Below are positions 1 to 8,652 of a stretch of DNA of 64,000 nucleotides, one piece after another. The stretch spans positions 310,001 through 374,000 of the forward strand of contig NC_026487.1 in NCBI RefSeq assembly GCF_000328475.2, written 5' to 3'. A program made the position numbers and the translations under genes. The stretch comes from Mycosarcoma maydis. Lineage: Eukaryota; Basidiomycota; Ustilaginomycetes; Ustilaginales. How positions within the stretch are numbered: the stretch's first letter is position 1; each line of letters begins with the position of its first letter. Under the pieces are notes generated by a model that saw nothing but the letters and a program-made list of their open reading frames with translations, was not told the origin of the DNA and searched no databases.

Positions 1-1065
1 GGGCGACTTGTCGTTGGCCCTTCCGAGCCACGCTCGCCAAGTGCTGAGGTATCTTCGCGCCAGATCGCTGCTTTCGGCAGCCGTGGCGGAGGGTTTCTCG
101 CCAAACATCTGGCCGAGTACCTTGGTAGCAAGGACGCGAAGCTGGACGTCTTCGATTCGCAGCTCCTCTTCGAGCTGGGGTATGACGTTGAGAAGAAGCG
201 AGGGGACGACGCGGTTGATGTGAACGATGAGCGAGTGGGCGGTCTGCAGGCTTTCGAGACGCTCGTCGTGATCCTCTTCCTGGGTAGCGGAAAGAATGAC
301 TTCGCTAAAGTACTGGGCGACGTTCTTCTGCAGACGATCTTTGGTGTTGGAGCAGACCTCGACGACGATGCGATGCGCGGAAGGATTGTGCTTGATGGCT
401 TTGGTGGTAAAATTGGCGAGAAGAAGATCGAGCACCTCGGAAGGAAGCGTGACGCACTCGTCGATGAGCTGGACGAGCACATCGGCCATGCAGATTTCGA
501 CATTCTTGGACATGTCTGGTCGCGCGAGGTCGAGAAAGCCCTTGAAGTAGTCGGTCATGAGCTCGTCGGCGTTGGTGAGATCGCAGATCAACACGACCGA
601 CTTGACGTTGCTCAGGTTCTCGAGAAGGTAAAAGTACTCGGGATACTGTGGGCCATTGGGTTTGGAAAGCCCGGCTTGAGGCATGGTGAGCTGATGCAAA
701 AAGAACTGAAAGATGTCGCGCAGTTCGGATGGAGTGAAGGGAGCGTTAGGAGCAAAGAGGCGGAGCATGTCGGCGAGGCAACAGGCGACATTGGCCTTGA
801 CCGCCTTGTCCTTGTGAAGCATGAGGGCAGGCGTGACGAGCTCCTTGCAGACGTCCTTGAGAGAGTTTACGTCGACGGCATCCTGATCCATTTCGCTGAG
901 TTCGGTGCGTACTTGGCGGACGCGCTTCAGTAGTGCATCTGTCGAAGAACCTTTCTGATATAGCTTGCCTTTGAGAGTGAGACGGGCGAGGGCTTGGCGG
1001 CGAGTGGCAGGCGTTGTTGTCGACGAGCCCGAAGCGGAGCTGGCCGTGGAGGTGGCCGTCACCAT
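1..1065 (-). CDS. PDS5: Sister chromatid cohesion factor Pds5, N-terminal part (runs off the left edge)
   Basis: Pds5 binds the cohesin ring with Scc3 and Wapl and controls cohesion maintenance and release in the nucleus. The minus strand reads 355 codons from an ATG at 1065 to the window edge with no stop, so the C-terminal part is missing. After a Ser/Thr-rich start come features typical of the Pds5 N-terminal HEAT array: the sequence FYLLENLSNVKSVVLICDL around residues 140-160, then DMSKNVEICMADVLVQLIDE, then LPSEVLDLLLANF, and finally the sequence WRAWLGRANDKSP at the edge. This succession is diagnostic of Pds5 and is not seen in other HEAT-repeat proteins I know. The start is the only upstream ATG in frame before the conserved region. 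An antisense open frame at 220-933 is a shadow of this gene. The long intergenic region upstream carries the heptamer repeats. Confidence 0.93.
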   Translation of the reverse strand, partial: MVTATSTASSASGSSTTTPATRRQALARLTLKGKLYQKGSSTDALLKRVRQVRTELSEMDQDAVDVNSLKDVCKELVTPALMLHKDKAVKANVACCLADMLRLFAPNAPFTPSELRDIFQFFLHQLTMPQAGLSKPNGPQYPEYFYLLENLSNVKSVVLICDLTNADELMTDYFKGFLDLARPDMSKNVEICMADVLVQLIDECVTLPSEVLDLLLANFTTKAIKHNPSAHRIVVEVCSNTKDRLQKNVAQYFSEVILSATQEEDHDERLESLQTAHSLIVHINRVVPSLLLNVIPQLEEELRIEDVQLRVLATKVLGQMFGEKPSATAAESSDLARRYLSTWRAWLGRANDKSP

Positions 1066-1949
1066 CGTGGACGAGCAGATATAGGGATGAGGGACGATGC
1101 CTTGTTCTGCGATGATGATGCGAGATCCGAGATGCTCTTCGCTGGAGCAGCAAGTAGGCGTAAGAACGCGTCGTCTCTTTGTGCGAAAAAAGAGGTCAGT
1201 ACCGATGCGACGAGGCTGGTTTGGAGGTGACAACTAGGAAAACAAGTCAGCGGTATCGCAGCGATCACGAATCAGTATAGAGTGGGAACAAGCTGACGGC
1301 TGTGGGATGAATGGCGGCAACGAAGGATGAGACACGCGTCGAGTCGGGTCGACTTGTCAGTTTTGAGTGGTGAGTGGAGCTGCGCATCTGCACAGAAACG
1401 CCGTCCGTCTGAACTCAGTCACGTAGTCAGTCCCTCACGACTAAAGTAATCACGAATCGTGAATTCTGAATCGTGATTGTGATTCTGCGATTCACGAATT
1501 CACAATGTATTCACTTGGCTGCTCCTCGTGAGTCGTGAATCACGAATACGCGGTGGAAACGTCGTGAGTAAAGTGTGCACTCGTGACTCGTGACTGGTGC
1601 CGTGTGTGTGCGTGAGTTACGAGTCGTGAGTGTGAGTGTTGGATTGAAGCGCCTTTTTCCACCTTTCACGTTTTGTTCTCACTTGTCGAGTCGCGTTTAG
1701 CACCGACGCGTCGATCCAGAACGTGAACCCCTTTGACCGTGGCGGTTGGTTGTTCACTCGCGACTCATACAGTAAATTGCAAACAACGTTCGCGATTCGT
1801 GATTTACGATTGAGCTAATAAGTATGCGTAATGTCTTCTATATGTGATGCTGTGTATGTCTTGAGCTCGCCGAGTCAGTCTGCTTGATCCAAAGGTCATG
1901 TTCAAACCCTAGCTTTCATTGCAAAGTATGAGCTGAGCGAGCAAAGTGG
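1066..1949. other. Intergenic region with scattered heptamer repeats
   Basis: It lies between the 5' end of PDS5 and the 3' end of the SET/MYND gene, both on the minus strand, so it must contain the PDS5 promoter. No convincing coding sequence is visible. Many direct and inverted copies of TCGTGAA/TCGTGAG and their complements lie between about 1430 and 1640, with further copies near 1790-1810. Confidence 0.7.
1437..1640. repeat. Degenerate TCGTGAR heptamer cluster with inverted copies
   Basis: The heptamer TCGTGAA/G and its complement recur at irregular spacing and in both orientations, giving short palindromes such as ATTCGTGAATTC-like junctions. It is one of about ten such clusters in the window, almost all outside coding sequence. 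Confidence 0.75.
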
Positions 1950-4658
1950 CTACGACACAGAGAGTGAATTGGTCTTGGCGAGCAAAACCATCTCCTCTTC
2001 CATTTCTTGGAGTGCAGTGCGCATCTCGCGTCCAGTGCCGCCCCCCTGATTGGACCGTCCAAAGCCAATGTCGAGCTCTTCAATCGACTGTTGAAGCAAT
2101 TGCTTGGCCATCTGCAGTCGCATCTCGTCGGGCACGCTCGGCGGGTCTCTGAGAACAGACAGAATCTTGCCACCCTGCGCCGCTGTCTGTTCGACGGCAA
2201 TTCGACATACTGGCGCATTCGCAGGCGTGCTGTTCTGCAGCCCCTGCGGATCAAGACGGTGCGGGTGATCAAACTGAGCCAGAACTAGCTTTGCCAAGGT
2301 CGCTATCGCAATAGCTCGCGTAGGGTGTCCCACGGCGTAGATGGGCGTGTTGGATGCCTGCATGCCGGCTACTACGAGCATCTGCATCCTCACCGCTTCG
2401 TCGAAGCAGTAGATCGCGGCCTCTGTGCTCCAAGCCTCGGCGGATGGCTGTGACAGCAACAGTGACCCTGCTTCAATCAGACAGGTTGTCGCTAGCCTGA
2501 GCAGCTGTAACAGAGGCTGCCACGAAGGCGGATAGCGCTCCACTAGCCATGGCACAACCCTAGCGCATCGAGTCCAGGCAGCTTCGACCTCTCCCCGATC
2601 CAACAATCGCGAAGCTTGTTCCAGAGCCTCTCTCGCCTGCACTGTGTCGTTTGCTACATCCGAGGCTTTCAAATTCGACACGCAATGGCACTTGTTGCAC
2701 CTCGCGGCGCCTGCAGGTGCATTGGTTTGTGTCTCGAAAGCGTCTCCGTCAATCCAGCCACCACAGCGATTGGGACACCATACGGCACGTCGTGGATCGA
2801 TCCAGTTGGTGGACTGCGGCGCACGCATTCGAAAGCCCTGCTGAGAAGACGATAACGGCATCGGCGATGCAAATGGTTGTGAACTGGTAGCAGCATTCTT
2901 GGCATGGCTCTTACAGCACAAATCACAACGACAGTCAAAGCAGTAGCGCTGCTTGAGCTGCTTTTGACGTTCTTCGACCGTGTCGCAAAGGTCCACGTAC
3001 GAAATGAGCAGTTCCTCGCCTGGTTCGATCGCGCGCAACGCCACCAGCTGCATGATCTTGTCATCTCCATCGTTCCACCTTTGCTGGCCGCCCTTGGCAG
3101 CGCCACCGAATGGAAATACGACGGCTGCATTGGGTATGCAAGCGTGGTTGAGCATGGCCATGCTTGCGTGCATACACACGCCCAGCGCATTCAAATCGCT
3201 GTCGGCCAGTGTAAACGAATTGCACGAGAATTGGCAGACCAAGTCGAGCAACTCGGTGGCTGAATCGATGCCAAGCGCTCGCAATGCGTCGCCCTGCGAA
3301 AATACAGTCTCAGGCTGCATCATTTCGTCTAGGTTCGCCTCGCCTCTCGAGACTGGTCCAAACGTTGCTGCTGCCCGCGCCGCCGCGGTCAGGTACTGCG
3401 CAAGGTGAATGGCGAGCTGTGCCTGTTGTTGAAGCTGTTCGGGCGCGAAACGCTCACGATGCGAGCACAGCTCGAGCAGATCACCTCCGTCGCCTCTACC
3501 TTTGTCCTTTCCGCCCGTGCCGATACGACTGCGAGCCCAGATCCATCGTGCCAATGCACGCATCATGGCACTGGGCAGACGCATGCGATCTTTGCTTTCA
3601 GAGGGAGTCGTCTTGTCATCTTTGTCCATACCGTCTTTGTCCTCTCCGTCGCCCTCCACGTCCTGTACGCGACCAGCAGCCGCAGCGGCCATTACCTGAT
3701 CATTATCCTGGAAAGAGCCGACGCCAAAAGGGGTCGTTGCTGCGGGAGTCTTCGAGTATCTGCTGGCGAGGCGATGATTCAACTTCTGTTGCTGGTGGAG
3801 GGTCGACCGATACGAATGAAGCTGTTGCATCGCTTTGAGCGCTTTGCACTCGTCGCGATGCGCCGGCCAATCGCGTTTCTGGCAGCCAGCCGAACAGTAA
3901 CGAGTCACCTTGCAGCCAGAGCATCTCTGAAGCTTGCCAGCTGTTGCTGTAGGAGCTGAAGCGGAAGCAGACTCGGAGCTAGGCGGTGAATAGCACGCCG
4001 AGCAGCGCACTTCGAGCAGAGCTGTAGAGAGCACGGCCACTTCGGGACGAACACGAAGAAGCACATCTCCAGGACGACAGCTCGAGATACCTGCAGCTGC
4101 CCATCCACCGGGCGCCGAGTAGGAGCTGGACAGAAGCTGAGAGTAGGAATACGAGAGCGAGCCAGAGATGGATCGGGAGTTGTTGTGCGGCGAAAAGGCG
4201 GAAGAGGATGTGGAAGTCGAGAAGTCCGATGGTCTCGGGCCGTTTTTGGGTAGAGGAGCATAAAAGAGCGCACGTTCGCTCGAGTAGGCATCAAAGCGGA
4301 GCTCTAGATCCTGAATGTCAGGTAGCCTCACCCGACTACCAGCAGCGCCAGGTTCGGGTTTGTTGCCCGCTGCGCCTGGTCGCGGCACAGGTGGTGGTGG
4401 CTGTTCGGTATGATCGTCCATGTCGACGCTGGATCGTACAGCGACGGGATCTGCCGGCGAATGGCGACTAGAAGGGATGGGTACAGCTGCAGGTTGATGC
4501 TGTGCTGCACAAGGTACAGCTGGTGGACTCATATCGCCGCGCACCAAAGCGTGGCCACCTTGATGAGAGTCTGACTCGGCGGTAGCAGCAAGAGAGAAGG
4601 GGGTGCGTCGCGCATCCCTCTGCGCTTTAAGCGCCGCGAATGAGGATGCGAGAGACAT
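1950..4658 (-). CDS. SET and MYND domain protein (SMYD-like lysine methyltransferase)
   Basis: 902 aa with no visible intron. It is predicted to be an S-adenosylmethionine-dependent protein lysine methyltransferase. The split SET architecture of SMYD proteins is visible: an N-SET strand near residues 195-212 (RPGDVLLRVRPEVAVLS), an inserted MYND zinc finger at about 219-271 (C-x2-C, CSGC, YCSAGCQKRDWPAH, C), then the SET core with LNHACIPNAAVVF and ALRAIEPGEELLISYVDL, and a post-SET cysteine cluster (YCFDCRCDLCCKS). The NHxCxPN and GEELxISY motifs, which form the cofactor and substrate pocket, are intact. At the N-terminus are about 190 residues rich in Ser and Pro, which small animal SMYD proteins lack. 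A low-complexity acidic insert sits between the MYND finger and the SET core. The C-terminal part is helical and TPR-like, as in the family. The target is unknown. Start is the ATG at 4658. Confidence 0.85.
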   Translation of the reverse strand: MSLASSFAALKAQRDARRTPFSLAATAESDSHQGGHALVRGDMSPPAVPCAAQHQPAAVPIPSSRHSPADPVAVRSSVDMDDHTEQPPPPVPRPGAAGNKPEPGAAGSRVRLPDIQDLELRFDAYSSERALFYAPLPKNGPRPSDFSTSTSSSAFSPHNNSRSISGSLSYSYSQLLSSSYSAPGGWAAAGISSCRPGDVLLRVRPEVAVLSTALLEVRCSACYSPPSSESASASAPTATAGKLQRCSGCKVTRYCSAGCQKRDWPAHRDECKALKAMQQLHSYRSTLHQQQKLNHRLASRYSKTPAATTPFGVGSFQDNDQVMAAAAAGRVQDVEGDGEDKDGMDKDDKTTPSESKDRMRLPSAMMRALARWIWARSRIGTGGKDKGRGDGGDLLELCSHRERFAPEQLQQQAQLAIHLAQYLTAAARAAATFGPVSRGEANLDEMMQPETVFSQGDALRALGIDSATELLDLVCQFSCNSFTLADSDLNALGVCMHASMAMLNHACIPNAAVVFPFGGAAKGGQQRWNDGDDKIMQLVALRAIEPGEELLISYVDLCDTVEERQKQLKQRYCFDCRCDLCCKSHAKNAATSSQPFASPMPLSSSQQGFRMRAPQSTNWIDPRRAVWCPNRCGGWIDGDAFETQTNAPAGAARCNKCHCVSNLKASDVANDTVQAREALEQASRLLDRGEVEAAWTRCARVVPWLVERYPPSWQPLLQLLRLATTCLIEAGSLLLSQPSAEAWSTEAAIYCFDEAVRMQMLVVAGMQASNTPIYAVGHPTRAIAIATLAKLVLAQFDHPHRLDPQGLQNSTPANAPVCRIAVEQTAAQGGKILSVLRDPPSVPDEMRLQMAKQLLQQSIEELDIGFGRSNQGGGTGREMRTALQEMEEEMVLLAKTNSLSVS

Positions 4659-5615
4659 GTTGCTGCAGCTCGACGTTGATCGATAGTATGATGATGGCGT
4701 AGAGTGATGGGTGTGGAGTGTGTCGCGTGCGTGCGAGAGTCAAGAGAGGTCAGCGATACTCAGTCGTGACTGTAATCGTGAATCGGACGCAATCGGTGAA
4801 TACGCAACGGCAATCACAACGTGCAACTTGGGATCTGCAGCTGGGTTACTAATTATCAATCACGAATCGTGAATTGTGAATCTGAATATTAATCGTGAAT
4901 CACGAATCACGAATTACGAATCACGAATGAAAGCCGAGGTTCACGGTTCACGATTCACGATTCACGATTCACGATTGTGACTGGGCGCCGACAAAGGAGG
5001 AACTGGCGAGAATCGAGAATCTGTGAATCGCAGAGGGCCGAAATAGTTGTTTGATCGTGAATCTGCAATCGTCATGCGTATGGAATCAAGAATCCAATTT
5101 GTAAGAGACGAAGCTTCGATCTTCATGACGATTCCACATATCGAGAATATATCACCGATTGGAGAGCCATAGGGGAGCCCGATCGATTCCCAATTTACGC
5201 GACACGTCGGCGCGACAAGCTATGCAAGCCTACGCGATCCATGAACTTCTCACGTCTCTCTCTGGATAGTCACATTCACAAATTCACGATTTTTATGTGA
5301 TTTGTTGTGAATGTACACGTCGCGTTCGCAAACAGGAAACTCTGCACGACGGTGCGATTACGGACGGCAGGAAATTCAAGAGGTCAAGCCATCGTCGGGT
5401 GGGGCCATCACCAATCGAGTGACGGCGGTGCACGGATGGTGTACATTCGTGATTCACGATTCTTGATTGAGAAAAGAAAGCTTGCCCCTAGTTACCTCCA
5501 TTCCGCTTCTCTGCATGCCAGAAGTGATTTGACGCCTGTACGCTTTCTCCCCTTTACCATCCACTCAACCCCCTCCTACTTCTCCATATCGACCTTATAG
5601 CCATTGCCCTTTCTG
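4659..5615. other. Divergent intergenic region with heptamer arrays
   Basis: Promoter region shared by the SET/MYND gene (minus) and the alanine aminotransferase gene (plus). The pyrimidine-rich stretch at about 5545-5600 resembles an aminotransferase 5' leader. The TCGTGAA heptamer is dense at 4855-4980, with single copies elsewhere (for example near 5450). No protein-coding gene is recognised. Confidence 0.65.
4855..4980. repeat. TCGTGAA/TTCACGA heptamer array, partly tandem and partly inverted
   Basis: The left part mixes both orientations. The right part (about 4940-4976) is a run of perfect or near-perfect tandem TTCACGA units. It is the second clearest array after the one at 30383-30475. 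Confidence 0.85.
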
Positions 5616-5715
5616 NNNNNNNNNNNNNNNNNNNNNNNNNNNNNNNNNNNNNNNNNNNNNNNNNNNNNNNNNNNNNNNNNNNNNNNNNNNNNNNNNNNNN
5701 NNNNNNNNNNNNNNN
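5616..5715. other. Assembly gap (100 N)
   Basis: Exactly 100 unknown bases, the usual placeholder for a scaffold gap, so the true length may differ. The gap hides the start codon and first part of the alanine aminotransferase. Confidence 0.99.
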
Positions 5716-7062
5716 CTCGTCGGTTGTCACCGCCACATTGGCAACCCACAGCAGCACCTTTATCTCGCACAGAAACCGCTCACCTTCTGGCGACAGGTCG
5801 CGGCTCTCACCGAATATCCCGAGCTGATGGAGCAGCCAGGGATCGACCAGATCTTTCCCAAGGACACACAGGAACGCGCCAAGTTGCTTCTCAAAGATAT
5901 CGGCAGCGTCGGTGCCTACTCGCACTCCAAGGGCGCTTCCATCGTTCGCAAGCACGTCGCCGAGTTCATCGAACAGCGAGATGGCTACCCTTCGGATCCT
6001 GAGCTTATCTATCTGACTACAGGTGCCAGTGGTGGTGTCCAGCTCTTGTTGCAGGTTCTCATTGCTGGTCCCGATTCAGGTGTTATGATCCCCATCCCTC
6101 AGTATCCGCTCTACAGCGCTGCACTTGCTCTGTACAACGCCCAGCCGGTCAAGTACGACCTCAACCCGTTTGACGACTGGTCGCTTGACGTCGATGCCAT
6201 GTCGCGCTCCATCGACCAGGCGCGCTCCAACGGAGTCGACGTTCGCGCCTGCGCCGTTATCAACCCAGGCAACCCTACCGGTCAGTGTCTCTCGTACCAA
6301 AACATCCAAGACCTCATCCGCATGGCCTACAACAAGCGTGTCGTTCTTCTGGCCGACGAAGTGTACCAGGCCAACATCTATCAACCCGACACCCGACCGT
6401 TCCACTCTTTCAAAAAGGTGCTGATGGACTTCCAGTCCTCCGACAATGCTGCTGAGCGCGACATTGCTACCAGCGTCGAGCTGGTTTCGTTCCACAGTAT
6501 CTCGAAGGGTGTCTCGGGCGAATGTGGTCGACGAGGTGGCTACTTTGAGCTTACCAACATGGATGCCGATGTTGAGGCGCAGATCTACAAGCTTGCATCC
6601 ATCTCGCTTTGCCCCTCGCTTCAAGGTCAGATTGGTGTCGACATGCTTGTCAAGCCGCCCGTTCCAGGCACCCCTTCATACGATCTCTACCAGAAGGAAG
6701 TGGAGGGGATCCATGCGACGCTCAAATCGCGAAGCGAACGCATGGCGGAAAAGTTTGCCCAACTGCCCGGAGTTCAAGTCGACCCTGCCCAAGGAGCTCT
6801 GTACCTGTTCCCGCGCGTGACGCTGCCCAAGAAGGCGCACGAGGCGGCAAAGGACAAGGGCAAGAAGGTCGACGAATTCTACTGTCTGGAAATGCTCGAT
6901 GCTACAGGTATCTGCGTTGTTCCCGGAAGCGGTTTTGGAAAGATGCCAGAGGAGGAGACCGGCGCATGCTTCTTCAGGACCACCGTACTGGCCAAGGAGA
7001 CAGACGAGTTCATTGAGCGCTATGGCAAGTTCCACATTGACTTTATGAACAAGTACAACTAG
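5716..7062 (+). CDS. ALT1: Alanine aminotransferase (5' end lost in the assembly gap)
   Basis: PLP-dependent enzyme interconverting alanine + 2-oxoglutarate with pyruvate + glutamate. The frame is open from the gap: 37 codons before the first ATG at 5827 already read as conserved family sequence (IGNPQQ, then QKPLTFWRQVAALTEYPEL), so 5827 is not the real start. Later landmarks are GAYSHSKGASIVRKHVAEFI, LTTGASGGVQ (cofactor phosphate contact), INPGNPTGQC, LLADEVYQ, and SFHSISKG followed by GECGRRGGYFE. The SISKG lysine (codon 6505-6507) should be the Schiff-base residue, and the GECGRRGGY sequence separates alanine aminotransferases from other class I enzymes. About 448 codons are visible, and by family comparison several dozen N-terminal residues are missing. 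Whether the missing part holds a mitochondrial presequence cannot be told. Confidence 0.93.
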   Translation, partial: LVGCHRHIGNPQQHLYLAQKPLTFWRQVAALTEYPELMEQPGIDQIFPKDTQERAKLLLKDIGSVGAYSHSKGASIVRKHVAEFIEQRDGYPSDPELIYLTTGASGGVQLLLQVLIAGPDSGVMIPIPQYPLYSAALALYNAQPVKYDLNPFDDWSLDVDAMSRSIDQARSNGVDVRACAVINPGNPTGQCLSYQNIQDLIRMAYNKRVVLLADEVYQANIYQPDTRPFHSFKKVLMDFQSSDNAAERDIATSVELVSFHSISKGVSGECGRRGGYFELTNMDADVEAQIYKLASISLCPSLQGQIGVDMLVKPPVPGTPSYDLYQKEVEGIHATLKSRSERMAEKFAQLPGVQVDPAQGALYLFPRVTLPKKAHEAAKDKGKKVDEFYCLEMLDATGICVVPGSGFGKMPEEETGACFFRTTVLAKETDEFIERYGKFHIDFMNKYN

Positions 7063-7459
7063 GCCGAATACGCCCCGAATCTCATGCACGTTAGTTTTTC
7101 ATCTGCGCTCACTGTTGCGTAGAATGTGTTATTAGACTTCCGAGACATGTTCAGTAGAGTGCATGCTGTGTAGTTGATTGGCATACAGTGAGTATGACAG
7201 TACGTGGTGGTGGAGGATAGGAGAGTCGGGAGTTATCGGGCCATTTTTGGTGCACTATTTCTTGGGCTATTAAAGATTTTGTTTAGTGCAGATGGGTTTT
7301 AAATTGTTGACCTGGGAGACTTGGCACATCCATCGTGAATCGTGAATCGTGAATGGGTTGCATGTACTTCTTTCGACGACGACGTTGAGCCACTCGCAAG
7401 TTCTGGCACACGTTGGGATAGTTTGCTCATGTTTCATTGCATATGGGAGCTTGGCCGGT
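7063..7459. other. Convergent 3' region
   Basis: It lies between the stop codons of alanine aminotransferase (plus) and COX19 (minus). A short tandem of TCGTGAA units lies at about 7333-7353. Nothing else is recognised. Confidence 0.6.
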
Positions 7460-8103
7460 TCATACTAACCTTGCAGTTCCGCTTTGTGCGTGACTGTCGC
7501 CGGCATAGCTTGCATCTTGTCTGCTGACGTGACCGTTTGCATTGGCTCGAGCATTCGCGTCACGATTGCTCTCGTCCGCTGCGCTACCACTCCCTGCTTT
7601 TGCGCTGTTGGTGTGACGCTCTACACCATGTGTATCACCGGCATAACTTACAGCTAAGCCCGAATGCGCACCTCTGCCTTGCGATGCGGCTCGATAAGCA
7701 GCCGCAGCCGCAGCCGCATTCTTTGTTTCCGTAGATGCTGGGTCAACGACATCCTTGAAACCGAGGTTATCCATGTTGTCTTGCTCCATGAGACCTCTGA
7801 TTTAGCGCCGCGTTCCAGAGAGAGTTGAAGCATGTCAGTTCCGATAGTGAGCAGACGGCCAGGCGCTGAGACGAGACGAGACGAGACGAGACGAGACGAG
7901 ACGACTCACTTGTCCATTCGACATTGCAGATACGCCCGCGAAAGGTGTCGACATTTGCCATTGTCGTTTCGGTTGTACTTGATACAGTTCATGTATTCCT
8001 GCATCACCGACTTGCATTCGCCATCATGGTCGAGTGGGAAGGAGCCACGTTCGGGTGGCGACACTTTGAAGTCCGAGAACGTGGGCGGTCGACCAAATGA
8101 CAT
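7460..8103 (-). CDS. COX19: Cox19, twin CX9C copper-related assembly factor of cytochrome c oxidase (two exons)
   Basis: Cox19 is a small mitochondrial intermembrane-space protein needed for cytochrome c oxidase assembly. Exon 1 is 8103-7910 (64 codons plus 2 nt). It has [11 protein letters not shown], then cysteine pairs around [11 protein letters not shown] and [11 protein letters not shown], which is the twin CX9C signature. A GTGAGT donor begins at 7909 and a TCAG acceptor ends at 7797, giving a 113-bp intron. Joining restores the frame and reads [16 protein letters not shown], the conserved end of Cox19. Exon 2 as drawn continues to 7460, adding about 90 residues of Ala/Ser/Gly-rich, repetitive sequence that the usual roughly 90-100-residue protein lacks. 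A GTAAGT at 7651-7646 could be a second donor that shortens or replaces this tail, so the 3' end is uncertain. Confidence 0.88.
7870..7902. repeat. Pentanucleotide microsatellite (ACGAG) inside the COX19 intron
   Basis: Roughly six to seven tandem ACGAG units lie a few bases from the splice donor of the COX19 intron. Confidence 0.9.
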
Positions 8104-8652
8104 TGCGATGTGCTTGGGGCCTTGCAGACGTTGATGATCGTTGGGACGGTCGGCGAGAAGGTAAATGGCTCTAACGTGAAGAGCTCCGTTGTGACGCTGA
8201 GCTTAGGTTGAACGGGGAGAAGAACTCACTCGTGACTCTGGTAGAGCTTAGTAGACAGCTGTCCAAAAAAAGCCTCGGTTAGCCGTTGTGGAGGATCACA
8301 GACACGAGAATAGTCAACGAGTCGTGAGTGAACCGTGAATCACGAATCAGATTCCAAGCGTGAAGGCTACACGCACGATGGGCTGCTGAGGTGAGCCGTT
8401 CACGGTTTTCAAGCGAAGGTGTTTGATCGGCATTAAAAATTAAATTTCTTTTGCGCTGATCGTGAACGTGAGTAGTGAGTGAACCCATAAACCACTAACG
8501 GGGCAAAACGGCGGCCAAGGCTCAGGGTCCAACGAGTCGAAGGATCAAGTTTGCTCGCGATTCGCGATTCTTGCCCATCCTCCTGCTCGTCAAGGAACCA
8601 TGGACTGCCTTGCGTCGGTTCACGCGGGATGCCGACTTGCACCTCAACCAGT
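8104..8652. promoter_or_regulatory. Divergent promoter region of COX19 and ARP6
   Basis: 549 bp separate the two start codons. There are heptamer copies at about 8325-8350 and 8460-8480 and an A/T-rich patch at 8434-8452 (TTAAAAATTAAATTTC type). No gene is seen here. Confidence 0.55.

Noticed and set aside
220..933. 237-residue open frame on the plus strand
   Set aside because: It is antisense to the well-conserved PDS5 coding region; its residues show no family pattern.
7835..8017. Open frames with repeated RLVSS or DETRR
   Set aside because: They translate the pentamer microsatellite within the COX19 intron.
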